Positions 8,528-16,877 of a stretch of DNA of 34,876 nt are shown one piece after another; positions within the stretch are counted from its first letter, which is position 1, and the number at the start of each line of letters is the position of its first letter. The translations under genes were made by a program, and so were the position numbers. This DNA comes from Ignavibacteria bacterium (GTDB lineage: Bacteria > Bacteroidota > Ignavibacteria > Tepidaquicellales > OLB5). The stretch is from assembly GCA_025451455.1 (NCBI GenBank), contig JANWKI010000099.1, forward strand, positions 1-34,876. The letters run 5' to 3'. Under the pieces are notes generated by a model. It was not told the origin of the DNA and ran no database searches. It worked only from the letters and a program-made list of their open reading frames with translations.

Positions 8528-9646
8528 TTATACTGTTTTATTACCCCTTTTTACAGGTTCTTTTATTAATTCACTCAGCATATTCGCAATTTTTGAAGCT
8601 GCTTTTTTATTTGAAAACTGAGCTATATTTTTCTTAAAACTGTTTAACTTTTCTTTATTGCTTAAGAGCCCGGTTACAATTGGTTCCAGTTTAATATCCA
8701 GCTCCCTGTCCGGTATTATCTCAGCCGCATTTTTTTCTGCAAGTGCATCAGCATTCTTTTGCTGATGGTTTTCGGCAGCTCCCGGGAAAGGGACAAAAAC
8801 TGCCGCTGAGCCAAAGCTTGCAAGCTCCATAATTGTTGAGATCCCAGACCTGCATAAAACCAGATCAGAAGCAGAATATGCATAGTCAATATTATCAATG
8901 TATTTTAACACTTTAACATTTTTATTGCTGTTAACAATTTTACAAATACTCTCAAAATCTTTGTCACCCGTCTGCCAAATGATCTGTATACCGGATGATG
9001 TAATATTTTTGAAACATTTTTTCAGTGAATTATTAATGGAGTTAGCTCCCTGGCTACCTCCAAATACAAATAAAATATTTTTATTCGGGTCCAGGCCGAA
9101 GTAAATAGCGGATTCACTTTTTCCATACCTTTTAAGATTCTCTCTGACCGGGTAAGACATAATTTCTATATTGTCCTGTCTTTTCAGATATTTTTTCGTC
9201 CCTTCAAAATTCAATATTACCCTGGTAGCATATTTTGAAACCAATTTCACGGTAACCCCGGGATAATAATTCCCTTCTTCAATTACGGTAGGAATTCCCA
9301 TTTTAGCTGCTGTCCTGAGCACAGGCCCCGAAACATAACCGCCTGTACCGTAAACTATTTCAGGTTTAAATTCATTCAATATTTCTTTAGATCTCCGGAT
9401 TGATTTCAGGACTTTGTATGCCGCAGATACGTTTTTTATACTCAGGCTTCTTTTGAATCCGCTGATATCAATTGTTTCAAGTTTATATCCGTTTTGAGGC
9501 ACTATTTTTTCCTCAATTCTGCCTTTTGCCCCTATAAATCTGATATCTATATTTTGATTCATTTTTCTTAATTCATCTGCTATTGCTATTGCGGGATAAA
9601 TGTGCCCGCCTGTTCCGCCTGCTGCAAACAAGATCTTATTGATCAT
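8528..9646 (-). CDS. murG: UDP-GlcNAc:lipid I GlcNAc transferase MurG
   Basis: MurG is a peripheral inner-membrane GT-B glycosyltransferase that adds GlcNAc to lipid I, giving lipid II. Landmarks are the glycine-rich loop AAGGTGGHIYPAIAIAD near the N-terminus, the acceptor-side motif GTGGYVSGPVLRTA, IIEEGNYYPGVTVK-type loop (here TVIEEGNYYPG), the second glycine-rich motif FVFGGSQGANSIN, and the donor-binding stretch LVLCRSGISTIMELASFG with FVPFPGAAENHQQKNA. The usual motif reads HEQN where this protein has EEGN, a modest deviation. I place the start at the ATG at 9646 (372 residues), which has AAGGA upstream and overlaps the ftsW stop by 11 bases; a longer frame from 9682 would only add residues coded inside ftsW. 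Confidence 0.96.
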   Translation of the reverse strand: MINKILFAAGGTGGHIYPAIAIADELRKMNQNIDIRFIGAKGRIEEKIVPQNGYKLETIDISGFKRSLSIKNVSAAYKVLKSIRRSKEILNEFKPEIVYGTGGYVSGPVLRTAAKMGIPTVIEEGNYYPGVTVKLVSKYATRVILNFEGTKKYLKRQDNIEIMSYPVRENLKRYGKSESAIYFGLDPNKNILFVFGGSQGANSINNSLKKCFKNITSSGIQIIWQTGDKDFESICKIVNSNKNVKVLKYIDNIDYAYSASDLVLCRSGISTIMELASFGSAAVFVPFPGAAENHQQKNADALAEKNAAEIIPDRELDIKLEPIVTGLLSNKEKLNSFKKNIAQFSNKKAASKIANMLSELIKEPVKRGNKTV

Positions 9647-10793
9647 TGCTTCCTTCAGCTTCTGCCAGTTCAAGTGATTCACGTAACAATGCGCCCTTTG
9701 GCTGCAGTCTGTAAGTTGATATGTTCAGCAGCAATCCAACGGCAATCGAGTTAAAAATTATTGATGTTCCGCCGTAACTGATAAAAGGCAGTGTCTGTCC
9801 CGTCGTTGGTATCATTCCAGTTGCTACCATCATATTGATAACTGCATTCAGCCCGATAATTATCGTTATCCCGAATGCGAGGTATTTTCCAAAATCGTCC
9901 TGCAAATTCTTTGCTAGCTTTAATCCGCTGTAAATAAAAATCCCGAAAAGAAGAATAACTATGGTAACTCCCCAGAAACCATATTCTTCACCAACGATCG
10001 AGAATACAAAATCATCATATGACTGCGGCAGGAAGAATTCGCGCTGGTTAGAGTTTCCCGGCCCAACACCAAGAAGTCCGCCGTTTCCGAAACCGATAAT
10101 TGCCTGTGATAACTGGTAACTTGCATCTCCGCCTGATGTATGCTCTTTGTAAGAAAATATTCTGTTGAGAATATAAGGTTTTGAGAGAACAAACAGAATT
10201 GCAGCCGGCAGCATTGAAAGAACAGTAATTGCCATATGCTTTATTTTAACTTTACCAACCCAGAACAGCATCAGACTTGAAATGAATATTACGCTTGCCG
10301 TGGAGAAATTAGGCTGAACTGCAATTAATGCAACAACTATCAAAACATAGCCCAATAGAGGCAGGTATCCATAATACAAATTGCCGATATAATCCTTTTT
10401 CTTGGCTAAAAGAAAAGCTATGTTTATCAGTAGAGCGTACTTAACAAAATCTGCCGGCTGAAAACTGAAACCTCCAAGATATATCCACCGGGATGCCCCT
10501 TTTGTAGTTTCTACTCCGGCAAACAAAAGATATAAAAGCATAAGAACAGCAGCGCCCATCAGCAATTTTCTGTATCTGATCAGGTGAAGGTAGCTAAACC
10601 GTGATACAACAAAAATCAGGAATATTCCGGCCGATGCCCTTATGAGGTGATTACGGAATAAGTAAGAACTATCACCTGCCAGCTTGACTGACCAGCTGGA
10701 AGAGGCACTGTAAACCACCCCCAGGCTGAATGTTATCAACGCAAGAATTGGAATCAGTATTCCAAGATCGATCTTATTTATTCGCGCTTCCAT
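9636..10793 (-). CDS. ftsW: septal peptidoglycan glycosyltransferase FtsW (SEDS family)
   Basis: A 385-residue polytopic protein of the SEDS family with about ten membrane helices. It polymerises lipid II at the septum together with its cognate class B penicillin-binding protein. Seen motifs are the family signature IYLGGFSFQPADFVKYAL, AVQPNFSTAS, the large loop with SYQLSQAIIGFGNGGLLGVGPG and the catalytic-region FFLPQSYDDFVFSIVGEEYG, and the C-terminal GMIPTTGQTLPFISYGGTS. SEDS members FtsW and RodA are hard to split by sequence alone; the dcw position between murD and murG supports FtsW. The gene begins 3 bp after the murD stop. Confidence 0.95.
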   Translation of the reverse strand: MEARINKIDLGILIPILALITFSLGVVYSASSSWSVKLAGDSSYLFRNHLIRASAGIFLIFVVSRFSYLHLIRYRKLLMGAAVLMLLYLLFAGVETTKGASRWIYLGGFSFQPADFVKYALLINIAFLLAKKKDYIGNLYYGYLPLLGYVLIVVALIAVQPNFSTASVIFISSLMLFWVGKVKIKHMAITVLSMLPAAILFVLSKPYILNRIFSYKEHTSGGDASYQLSQAIIGFGNGGLLGVGPGNSNQREFFLPQSYDDFVFSIVGEEYGFWGVTIVILLFGIFIYSGLKLAKNLQDDFGKYLAFGITIIIGLNAVINMMVATGMIPTTGQTLPFISYGGTSIIFNSIAVGLLLNISTYRLQPKGALLRESLELAEAEGSNDQ

Positions 10794-10796
10794 CTA

Positions 10797-12167
10797 TTAT
10801 AGTGAATTCACAATTTTCTTAAATTCTTTTCCTCTATGTTCGTAATTATCGAACATATCAAAACTGGCGCATGCCGGTGAAAGCAGTACAACTTCTCCTG
10901 CAGATGCATTAGAAACAGCTTTATCCACTGCATCTTCAAGGCTTTCTGCAATTTTCACCGGAAGAATTTCTTTGAAAAAGTCATATACTTTATTCTTCGA
11001 TTCACCGATTGCAACAATATATTTCACATTCTCTTTTACTTCTTTTTCGATCTGGCTGTAATCATTGCCCTTATCTCTTCCGCCTAAGATCAATACAAGC
11101 GGTTCACTAAAACCCCTGAGGGCATACCATACTGAATTTACATTTGTAGCTTTGGAATCGTTGTAAAACTTTACACCCTTTAATTCTCTTATAAATTCAA
11201 GCCTGTGCTCAACTCCCCTGAAGTTTTCGACAGTTTTTTTGATATATTCTTTTTCGATTCCGAATATTCTGGCTGAAATAACCGAAGCCATTGTATTATA
11301 TACATTATGCTGACCTTTAATTATGAGCTTTTGAGTATCTATGATGTTTTCTTCTCCCATATAGTAAAAATAAATGAGGTCAAAATTATCCACATACGCA
11401 CCGGAATCGAATTTTTCTTTAATTTCCGGGCTCATACTAAATGCCGAGCGCTTTGCTTTAATATTATTGCTGCTTGATTTCTTGACCAGCTCATCATCAT
11501 AATTGAATACAAAATAATCGCCATCATTTTGATTTTCTGTTATTCTCATTTTTGAATCAGCATATTTTTCATATGAATCGTATCTATCCAAATGGTCCGG
11601 AGTAATATTCAGAAGAATTGAGATGTACGGTTTGAAATTCATGATATTATCAAGCTGAAAGCTGCTTGTTTCCAAAACAACAATTGACTTTTCATCTGTT
11701 TCTTGCGCTATTTCTGAAAATGGTCTTCCGATGTTGCCGCAAACATATGTTTTAAACCCTGCATCTTTAAATATCTCTCCTATGAGTGTAGTTGTGGTTG
11801 TCTTCCCGTTAGTGCCGGTAATTGCGATTATTTTTCCTTTGCAAAACCAGGAAGCAGCTTCTACTTCACTTACTATATCTATGCCTTTTTCTTTAGCGAT
11901 CCTGATAACTTCAGATTTTTGAGGTACACCCGGGCTTACAATCAGCAGGTCGGTATCAAATACTCTGCTGCTGTGACCTCCAAATTCGTGTTCAATACTG
12001 CTTTCAACAATTTCATTCACAAATATTGAGCTTATTTTATCCTGAGCTGCAGATTCACTCAAGAAAACTTCAAATCCATTTTTTTTAAAAAGTTTTGCCG
12101 CTGCAACTCCGCTTTTTGCAGTACCAATAACAGATACTTTTTTATATTTCCTGAGTATTTTATTCAA
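10797..12167 (-). CDS. murD: UDP-MurNAc-L-alanine--D-glutamate ligase MurD
   Basis: MurD adds D-glutamate to UDP-MurNAc-L-Ala in the cytoplasm. The 456-residue frame has the N-terminal dinucleotide-type fold (VSVIGTAKSGVAAAKLF), LLIVSPGVPQKSEVI, the P-loop ITGTNGKTTTTTLIGEIF at about 118-135, the central motif SILLNITPDHLDRYDSYEKY, and the C-terminal NDSKATNVNSVWYAL and LILGGRDKGNDYSQ, all characteristic of MurD. The start is TTG at 12167; the conserved N-terminal strand begins ten residues later, so it is required. It follows the inserted outer-membrane-protein gene by 7 bp and precedes ftsW by 3 bp. Confidence 0.98.
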   Translation of the reverse strand: MNKILRKYKKVSVIGTAKSGVAAAKLFKKNGFEVFLSESAAQDKISSIFVNEIVESSIEHEFGGHSSRVFDTDLLIVSPGVPQKSEVIRIAKEKGIDIVSEVEAASWFCKGKIIAITGTNGKTTTTTLIGEIFKDAGFKTYVCGNIGRPFSEIAQETDEKSIVVLETSSFQLDNIMNFKPYISILLNITPDHLDRYDSYEKYADSKMRITENQNDGDYFVFNYDDELVKKSSSNNIKAKRSAFSMSPEIKEKFDSGAYVDNFDLIYFYYMGEENIIDTQKLIIKGQHNVYNTMASVISARIFGIEKEYIKKTVENFRGVEHRLEFIRELKGVKFYNDSKATNVNSVWYALRGFSEPLVLILGGRDKGNDYSQIEKEVKENVKYIVAIGESKNKVYDFFKEILPVKIAESLEDAVDKAVSNASAGEVVLLSPACASFDMFDNYEHRGKEFKKIVNSL

Positions 12168-12174
12168 CCTGATA

Positions 12175-12828
12175 TTATTTTGGAAATGTAACTCCTACAT
12201 TTAACCCGATTCCCTGGTATCTTAAATCGTCAAACTCCCTCAAATAATTAAAATATTTTAATTCAACAATTACGTTAAAATCATAATTTCTGAAAAATAC
12301 TGCTCCGGCTATGAGATTAAGCCCCAGCCCGCCCCTTGCTGCAACGTGGGTTCCAGTCGAGTCCTCCCTGTCCATTCCAATGAAATGCAGGCCTAATCCG
12401 CCTCCAATAAATGGGTCAAGTTCTGATTTATTCTTCGATCCTAAAAACGGGTACATTACATTTATGTCCAATCCTATATCTGTGAAGGCAGGGCTTGTCT
12501 TGAACCTGAATGGTAAACTTATCTCAGCCCAGAAGCCATCGCCGACATATTTACCAAATACTTCGAGTGAGATCATTTGGTTACCTGTATAATCACCCTG
12601 CAGAAAGAACATACCAATCTTGCCTCCCGGAACAAAGTAAATCTTCTTTGAAGGTTTCTGGAACAGATTTGTTTTTGTTTCTCCTGATTTCAGCTTATAA
12701 GCACTTAAATTTAAACCTTCATTATTGCCGGATTTCAATTTAAGTTCTTTATTAAGCATCTGTGAAAATGAAACCGATGATATGAATATCATAATAAATA
12801 TTACTGCGAATATCTTGGTTAATTTCAT
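12175..12828 (-). CDS. predicted outer-membrane beta-barrel protein inserted in the dcw cluster
   Basis: A 217-residue secreted protein of unknown function. Residues 1-22 form a clear signal peptide (MKLTKIFAVIFIMIFISSVSFS, then Q). After a polar spacer of about 45 residues, the rest is a run of amphipathic beta strands separated by short turns (KIGMFFLQGDYTG, FWAEISLPFRF, GLDINVMYPF, PFIGGGLGLHFIG, RGGLGLNLIAGAVFF, NVIVELKYF, GIGLNVGVTFPK), ending in an aromatic/charged strand as in small outer-membrane barrels. It lies 30 bp after mraY with its own AAAGGA ribosome-binding site and 7 bp before murD, so it must be co-transcribed with cell-wall precursor genes. Such an envelope gene is not part of the usual dcw set. 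No domain name can be assigned with confidence. Confidence 0.85.
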   Translation of the reverse strand: MKLTKIFAVIFIMIFISSVSFSQMLNKELKLKSGNNEGLNLSAYKLKSGETKTNLFQKPSKKIYFVPGGKIGMFFLQGDYTGNQMISLEVFGKYVGDGFWAEISLPFRFKTSPAFTDIGLDINVMYPFLGSKNKSELDPFIGGGLGLHFIGMDREDSTGTHVAARGGLGLNLIAGAVFFRNYDFNVIVELKYFNYLREFDDLRYQGIGLNVGVTFPK

Positions 12829-12858
12829 ATTACTTATCCTTTAAATTTGTTTATTTAC

Positions 12859-13968
12859 TTACCTTACCTTGAATGTTGCAAATGTTAATATTGCCAGGAT
12901 TACTGCAACAATATAAAACCGGGTTACAATTTTAGGCTCCGGGATTCCCGCTAATTCGAAATGATGATGAAGCGGTGCCATTTTGAAAACCCTTTTCCCC
13001 TCTCCTGTTTTCTTTTTTGTATATTTAAAATAGTACCTTTGAATGATCACTGATAAAGATTCTGCAAAAAATATACCTCCAAGAATCGGCAGCAGAAACT
13101 CTTTTTTGACTAATATTGAAAGTGTACCTATGGCACCTCCTAAGGCAAGGGAACCCGTATCCCCCATAATTACCTGGGCAGGATATGAGTTGAACCAAAG
13201 GAATCCAAGCGAAGCGCCTACTAAAGCTGCGCAGTAAACTGCCAGCTCACCGTTACCGGGCAAATATATAATATTCAAATATCTGCTGAATATTTCGTTA
13301 CCTGATAAGTACGCTATTAGTCCGATTGCAAGTCCGGCAATACCTACAGTTCCAATTGCAAGTCCGTCAAGACCATCGGTAAGGTTAACTGCATTAGAGG
13401 TCGCCGTAATGATAAAGACCATAATGGGTATATACAGATACGAAAAATCAAACTCGATCTGCTTAAGGAACGGAATCGTTGTCACGGAATTAATTCTGTC
13501 AAATTCAGGTAAAAAATAGATCAGGCATGCTACTACAATGCCAAGCCCTATTTGATTCATCAGCTTATATCTTGCTACAAGCCCTTTTTTCATTTTCTTG
13601 AACACCTTTAAATAATCGTCAATGAATCCCACCAGGCCCATCCATATGGTTGCAAGAAGTATCAGCAAAATGTATGTATTTTTCAGATCGCCCCATAACA
13701 GTACCGGCACAATAATAGATAGTATAATTATCACACCGCCCATTGTTGGCGTTCCTGATTTTACTAAGTGTGATTTCGGGCCGTCTGCCCTGATCTCGTC
13801 TGCAACTCTTTTTTCATTCAGCACTTTCAAAATTTTCGGACCTATCCAGAAACAAATGATCATTGCAGTTATAGCAGATAGCGCTGAGCGCCAGGTCAGG
13901 AATTTGAACACATCAAATCCGGGAGGATTGTATGTCTTGTTTATGTATTCTGCTAAATAGTATAACAT
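12859..13968 (-). CDS. mraY: phospho-MurNAc-pentapeptide transferase MraY
   Basis: MraY moves phospho-MurNAc-pentapeptide from UDP to undecaprenyl phosphate, making lipid I at the inner membrane. The 369-residue protein has about ten membrane helices. Conserved loops are KSHLVKSGTPTMGGVIIILS, GFIDDYLKVFKK (aspartate pair), NAVNLTDGLDGLAIG, PAQVIMGDTGSLALGG, and the cytoplasmic MAPLHHHFELAGIPEPKIV (triple histidine), all classical for MraY. It starts at an ATG 27 bp after murF and is followed by the inserted outer-membrane-protein gene. Confidence 0.98.
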   Translation of the reverse strand: MLYYLAEYINKTYNPPGFDVFKFLTWRSALSAITAMIICFWIGPKILKVLNEKRVADEIRADGPKSHLVKSGTPTMGGVIIILSIIVPVLLWGDLKNTYILLILLATIWMGLVGFIDDYLKVFKKMKKGLVARYKLMNQIGLGIVVACLIYFLPEFDRINSVTTIPFLKQIEFDFSYLYIPIMVFIITATSNAVNLTDGLDGLAIGTVGIAGLAIGLIAYLSGNEIFSRYLNIIYLPGNGELAVYCAALVGASLGFLWFNSYPAQVIMGDTGSLALGGAIGTLSILVKKEFLLPILGGIFFAESLSVIIQRYYFKYTKKKTGEGKRVFKMAPLHHHFELAGIPEPKIVTRFYIVAVILAILTFATFKVR

Positions 13969-13995
13969 TAGTGATTAATAATGATATTATTTAAC

Positions 13996-15387
13996 TCATT
14001 TCGAGAGATTTTCAATGACCTCTTCCATTTTCATTGATCGTGAACCCTTAACCAAAGCTGCATCGCCTTTTTTCAGGTTCAACTTCAGAAATTCCGACAA
14101 AGTTGATTTATCCTGAAAATGATAGTTATTTTTTACTCCTTTAGCCGCCAGAAATGTTTGGTATGAATCTTTGCCATATGTATAGAGATTCTCAAACTTC
14201 AATTTCCGTACCAGCTTTCCTATCTCTCTGTGTTCCTTTATACTTGATTTTCCAAGTTCCAGCATATCAGCTAATACCACGAACTTACTGCCATTTATTC
14301 TGAACGCTCTCAAATTTTCAAGCGCAGGCTTAACTGAACCGGGATTTGAATTATAGGTATCATCTATTATCCAAGCTCCGGAAATATTCCTCAGCTGGTT
14401 GCGTTTATTTGAATTAAGCCTGTATTCATTCAATGCCTTTTTAACATCACCAGACTGAACTTCGAAATAAAGCCCTACTGCGGCCGCTCCGAGCGCAGCC
14501 AGGTAACTTTGATAACCTATAGTATTTAACTGTGTACTGATCTTTTTCTTTAAATATTTTACTTCAATTTCAGGATAAAAGCTTTTGTATCTCTTTACTT
14601 TGCCTTTAACATCAACTTTTCCCGCTGATCCAAATGAAAAAACCTTGATGTTCTTCTTTTTTGCCATTTTTCTTAAATGCATATCGTCTGCATTTAGAAA
14701 CATTGTTCCGTATTTACTCTGCAGGTAGTTAACCAGCTCTCCTTCGGCTTTTGCAACTCCCCTTAAGTCTCTTAAAAATTCCAAATGTTCTTTACCGATA
14801 TTTGTCAGAAGCCCGAATTGAGGTTCGGCAATTCTGCACAGCCTATCTATCTCACCAAAGTGATTAGTCCCTACTTCAATTACAGCTATTTCATGGTCAC
14901 TTTTCAGCCTGAAAAGAGTGAGCGGTAAACCAAGCTCATTATTCAGGTTTCCTTCGGTCTTCAATACATTGAACTTTTTTGATAACACATAAGCAACAAT
15001 ATCCTTGGTAGTTGTCTTTCCATTGCTGCCTCCAATGGCAATAACCGGTATGACAAACTTCCTTCTGAATATATTTGCCAGTTCACCCAGCGCCTTCACC
15101 GTATTGCCTACAGTAACCAGAGATTTATTATTAAAAGAACGTTTTTGGGAACTGCTTAAATTATCAAACCATTTTTTTTCAACTACAGCGCACCTGGCTT
15201 TTTTTAGAACATCGCACACAAAATCATGTCCGTTAAATCTTTCACCTCTTATAGCAAAAAAAAGATCCCTTGAAGCACATTTCCTTGAATCAATTGAAAC
15301 ATTGCTGAACCTGTGATTCCTGATGTTATTTTCATTTACAATCTTTGCCCCGCCAATCTGCAAAAGATCCTTTATACTTAGATCCAT
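13996..15387 (-). CDS. murF: UDP-MurNAc-tripeptide--D-Ala-D-Ala ligase MurF
   Basis: MurF attaches the D-Ala-D-Ala dipeptide to complete the UDP-MurNAc-pentapeptide. The 463-residue frame shows the N-terminal domain (VSIDSRKCASRDLFFAIRGE, NGHDFV), the P-loop IGGSNGKTTTKDIVAYVL, EVGTNHFGEIDRLC, LTNIGKEHLEFL, and the C-terminal IDDTYNSNPGSVKPALENL followed by LADMLELGKSSIKEHREIG, a reliable MurF set. Its ATG shares the A of the murE stop (TGATG), indicating coupled translation. A frame of this type close to the start of mraY is the canonical order. Confidence 0.97.
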   Translation of the reverse strand: MDLSIKDLLQIGGAKIVNENNIRNHRFSNVSIDSRKCASRDLFFAIRGERFNGHDFVCDVLKKARCAVVEKKWFDNLSSSQKRSFNNKSLVTVGNTVKALGELANIFRRKFVIPVIAIGGSNGKTTTKDIVAYVLSKKFNVLKTEGNLNNELGLPLTLFRLKSDHEIAVIEVGTNHFGEIDRLCRIAEPQFGLLTNIGKEHLEFLRDLRGVAKAEGELVNYLQSKYGTMFLNADDMHLRKMAKKKNIKVFSFGSAGKVDVKGKVKRYKSFYPEIEVKYLKKKISTQLNTIGYQSYLAALGAAAVGLYFEVQSGDVKKALNEYRLNSNKRNQLRNISGAWIIDDTYNSNPGSVKPALENLRAFRINGSKFVVLADMLELGKSSIKEHREIGKLVRKLKFENLYTYGKDSYQTFLAAKGVKNNYHFQDKSTLSEFLKLNLKKGDAALVKGSRSMKMEEVIENLSK

Positions 15388-16874
15388 CAGCTGTATTTTA
15401 AAGCTGTTTCCTTATCGCTTAAATGATACTTAATGCCTTTTATTTCCTGGTAAGTCTCATGTCCTTTTCCGGCAATTAAAATTACATCGCCTTTATTGCT
15501 CATTTCAACAGCCTTTTGAATTGCAAGCTCACGATTTTCTTCAACTGAATAATTATCACTTATTATTCCTTCTTTGATCTCCTCAATAATTGTCATCGGG
15601 TCTTCATTTCTTGGATTATCTGAAGTAATGATCACTTCATTACTTAACTCTGCTGCAATTCTGCCCATTATTGGGCGTTTGGTTCTATCCCTGTTTCCTC
15701 CGCAGCCGAATACAGTAATTATTCTTCCTTTTGATTTATTACTTCCAAGAATTTCCCGAATTGTAGTTATTGCCTTTAATAATGAATCGGGAGTATGTGA
15801 ATAATCAATTATTGCAACAGCGCCATTTTTAAGGATTACCTGGTTAAACCTGCCATCCACCGGATCGAACTCTGCAATGGAATCAAGAATTTCGGAATAT
15901 TTCAATCCCAGCGATTTAAGAGAAGCCACAGCAGCAAGTATATTGTGAATATTGAATTTTCCCGTCAATTTTGTCCTGATCTTAATTTTATCCAGGTTTT
16001 CACCATTTCTGGGGACAAGTACATTAAAACTCATCCCGCTGAAATCCATTTCGAAATTCTTTACAGAAAACGCTCCGCACCCGAATCCATAAGAAATCCT
16101 TTCTGCTTCAGAAGTACTTATCATTCTTGCGCCAAGTTCATCATTGCAATTGTATATCACTGCGGGTGTTATCCCTTTTTGTCCGGTTCTTTTCATTGAA
16201 TCGAATAATTTCTTTTTTGCTTCAACGTATGAATCTATACTGCCGTGAAAATCGAGATGTTCCGGGGTTAAGTTGGTAAATACAGCAATATCAAAATCGA
16301 GCCCGAACACCCTGTTCAATACAAGTGAGTGAGATGAAACTTCCATAACTGCAAATTCCACTTCTTCATCGCTCATCTCCATAAGCAGCCTGTTGAGATC
16401 AATTGATTCCGGAGTAGTATGATCGGTCTTCAAAAATCTTTTATTAATATAGTTACCGTTTGTACCTATTAAACCTGTTTTTTTACCTGCAGAGAGTAAA
16501 ACAAAATTTATCAGGCTGGTTACAGTTGTTTTTCCGTTTGTACCCGTTACTCCTATCAGCTTCATTTTTTTTGAAGGTGAACCGTAAAAAGCATTGCTTA
16601 AAATTGCCATGAGCTTCCGGCAATCTTTCACTTTGAAAATGCGTGAATCCGAAATCCCGGGTTCACCATCGGTAAAAACAGCCATTGCTCCCCGGTCAAG
16701 AACGTCCTTCACGAAATTATTCCCATCTGTATTATACCCTTTTATAGCAAAGAAAATGCTGTTTGGCTCAACATCATTTGAGTTATAGCATAGTTTGCTG
16801 ACTGTAAAGTCAAACTGTTTTCCTATATCTACTATTTCTTCTTCAGCAATTGCTGTCATTTCTAAAAATTTCAT
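15387..16874 (-). CDS. murE: UDP-MurNAc-L-Ala-D-Glu--diaminopimelate ligase MurE
   Basis: MurE adds the third stem-peptide residue. Of 495 residues, the N-terminal domain shows YNSNDVEPNSIFFAIKG (about 30-46), the P-loop GTNGKTT lies at 111-117, the carbamylated-lysine region and EVSSHSL at about 178-184, TNLTPEHLDFHG at 200-211, and the substrate-selecting motif DNPR at 419-422. In this family DNPR marks meso-diaminopimelate as substrate rather than lysine, so the organism should have DAP-type peptidoglycan. murE begins 3 bp after ftsI and its TGA overlaps the murF ATG. Confidence 0.97.
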   Translation of the reverse strand: MKFLEMTAIAEEEIVDIGKQFDFTVSKLCYNSNDVEPNSIFFAIKGYNTDGNNFVKDVLDRGAMAVFTDGEPGISDSRIFKVKDCRKLMAILSNAFYGSPSKKMKLIGVTGTNGKTTVTSLINFVLLSAGKKTGLIGTNGNYINKRFLKTDHTTPESIDLNRLLMEMSDEEVEFAVMEVSSHSLVLNRVFGLDFDIAVFTNLTPEHLDFHGSIDSYVEAKKKLFDSMKRTGQKGITPAVIYNCNDELGARMISTSEAERISYGFGCGAFSVKNFEMDFSGMSFNVLVPRNGENLDKIKIRTKLTGKFNIHNILAAVASLKSLGLKYSEILDSIAEFDPVDGRFNQVILKNGAVAIIDYSHTPDSLLKAITTIREILGSNKSKGRIITVFGCGGNRDRTKRPIMGRIAAELSNEVIITSDNPRNEDPMTIIEEIKEGIISDNYSVEENRELAIQKAVEMSNKGDVILIAGKGHETYQEIKGIKYHLSDKETALKYS

Positions 16875-16877
16875 TAT

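Noticed and set aside
9647-9682. Longer murG start at 9682
   Set aside because: It would add 12 unconserved residues encoded inside ftsW, whereas the ATG at 9646 has AAGGA upstream and begins right before the conserved glycine loop.
12175-12828. Recent mobile insertion carrying the barrel gene into the dcw cluster
   Set aside because: No inverted or direct repeats, transposase remnant or clear change in base composition flank the gene; spacings are tidy as in an old operon member.
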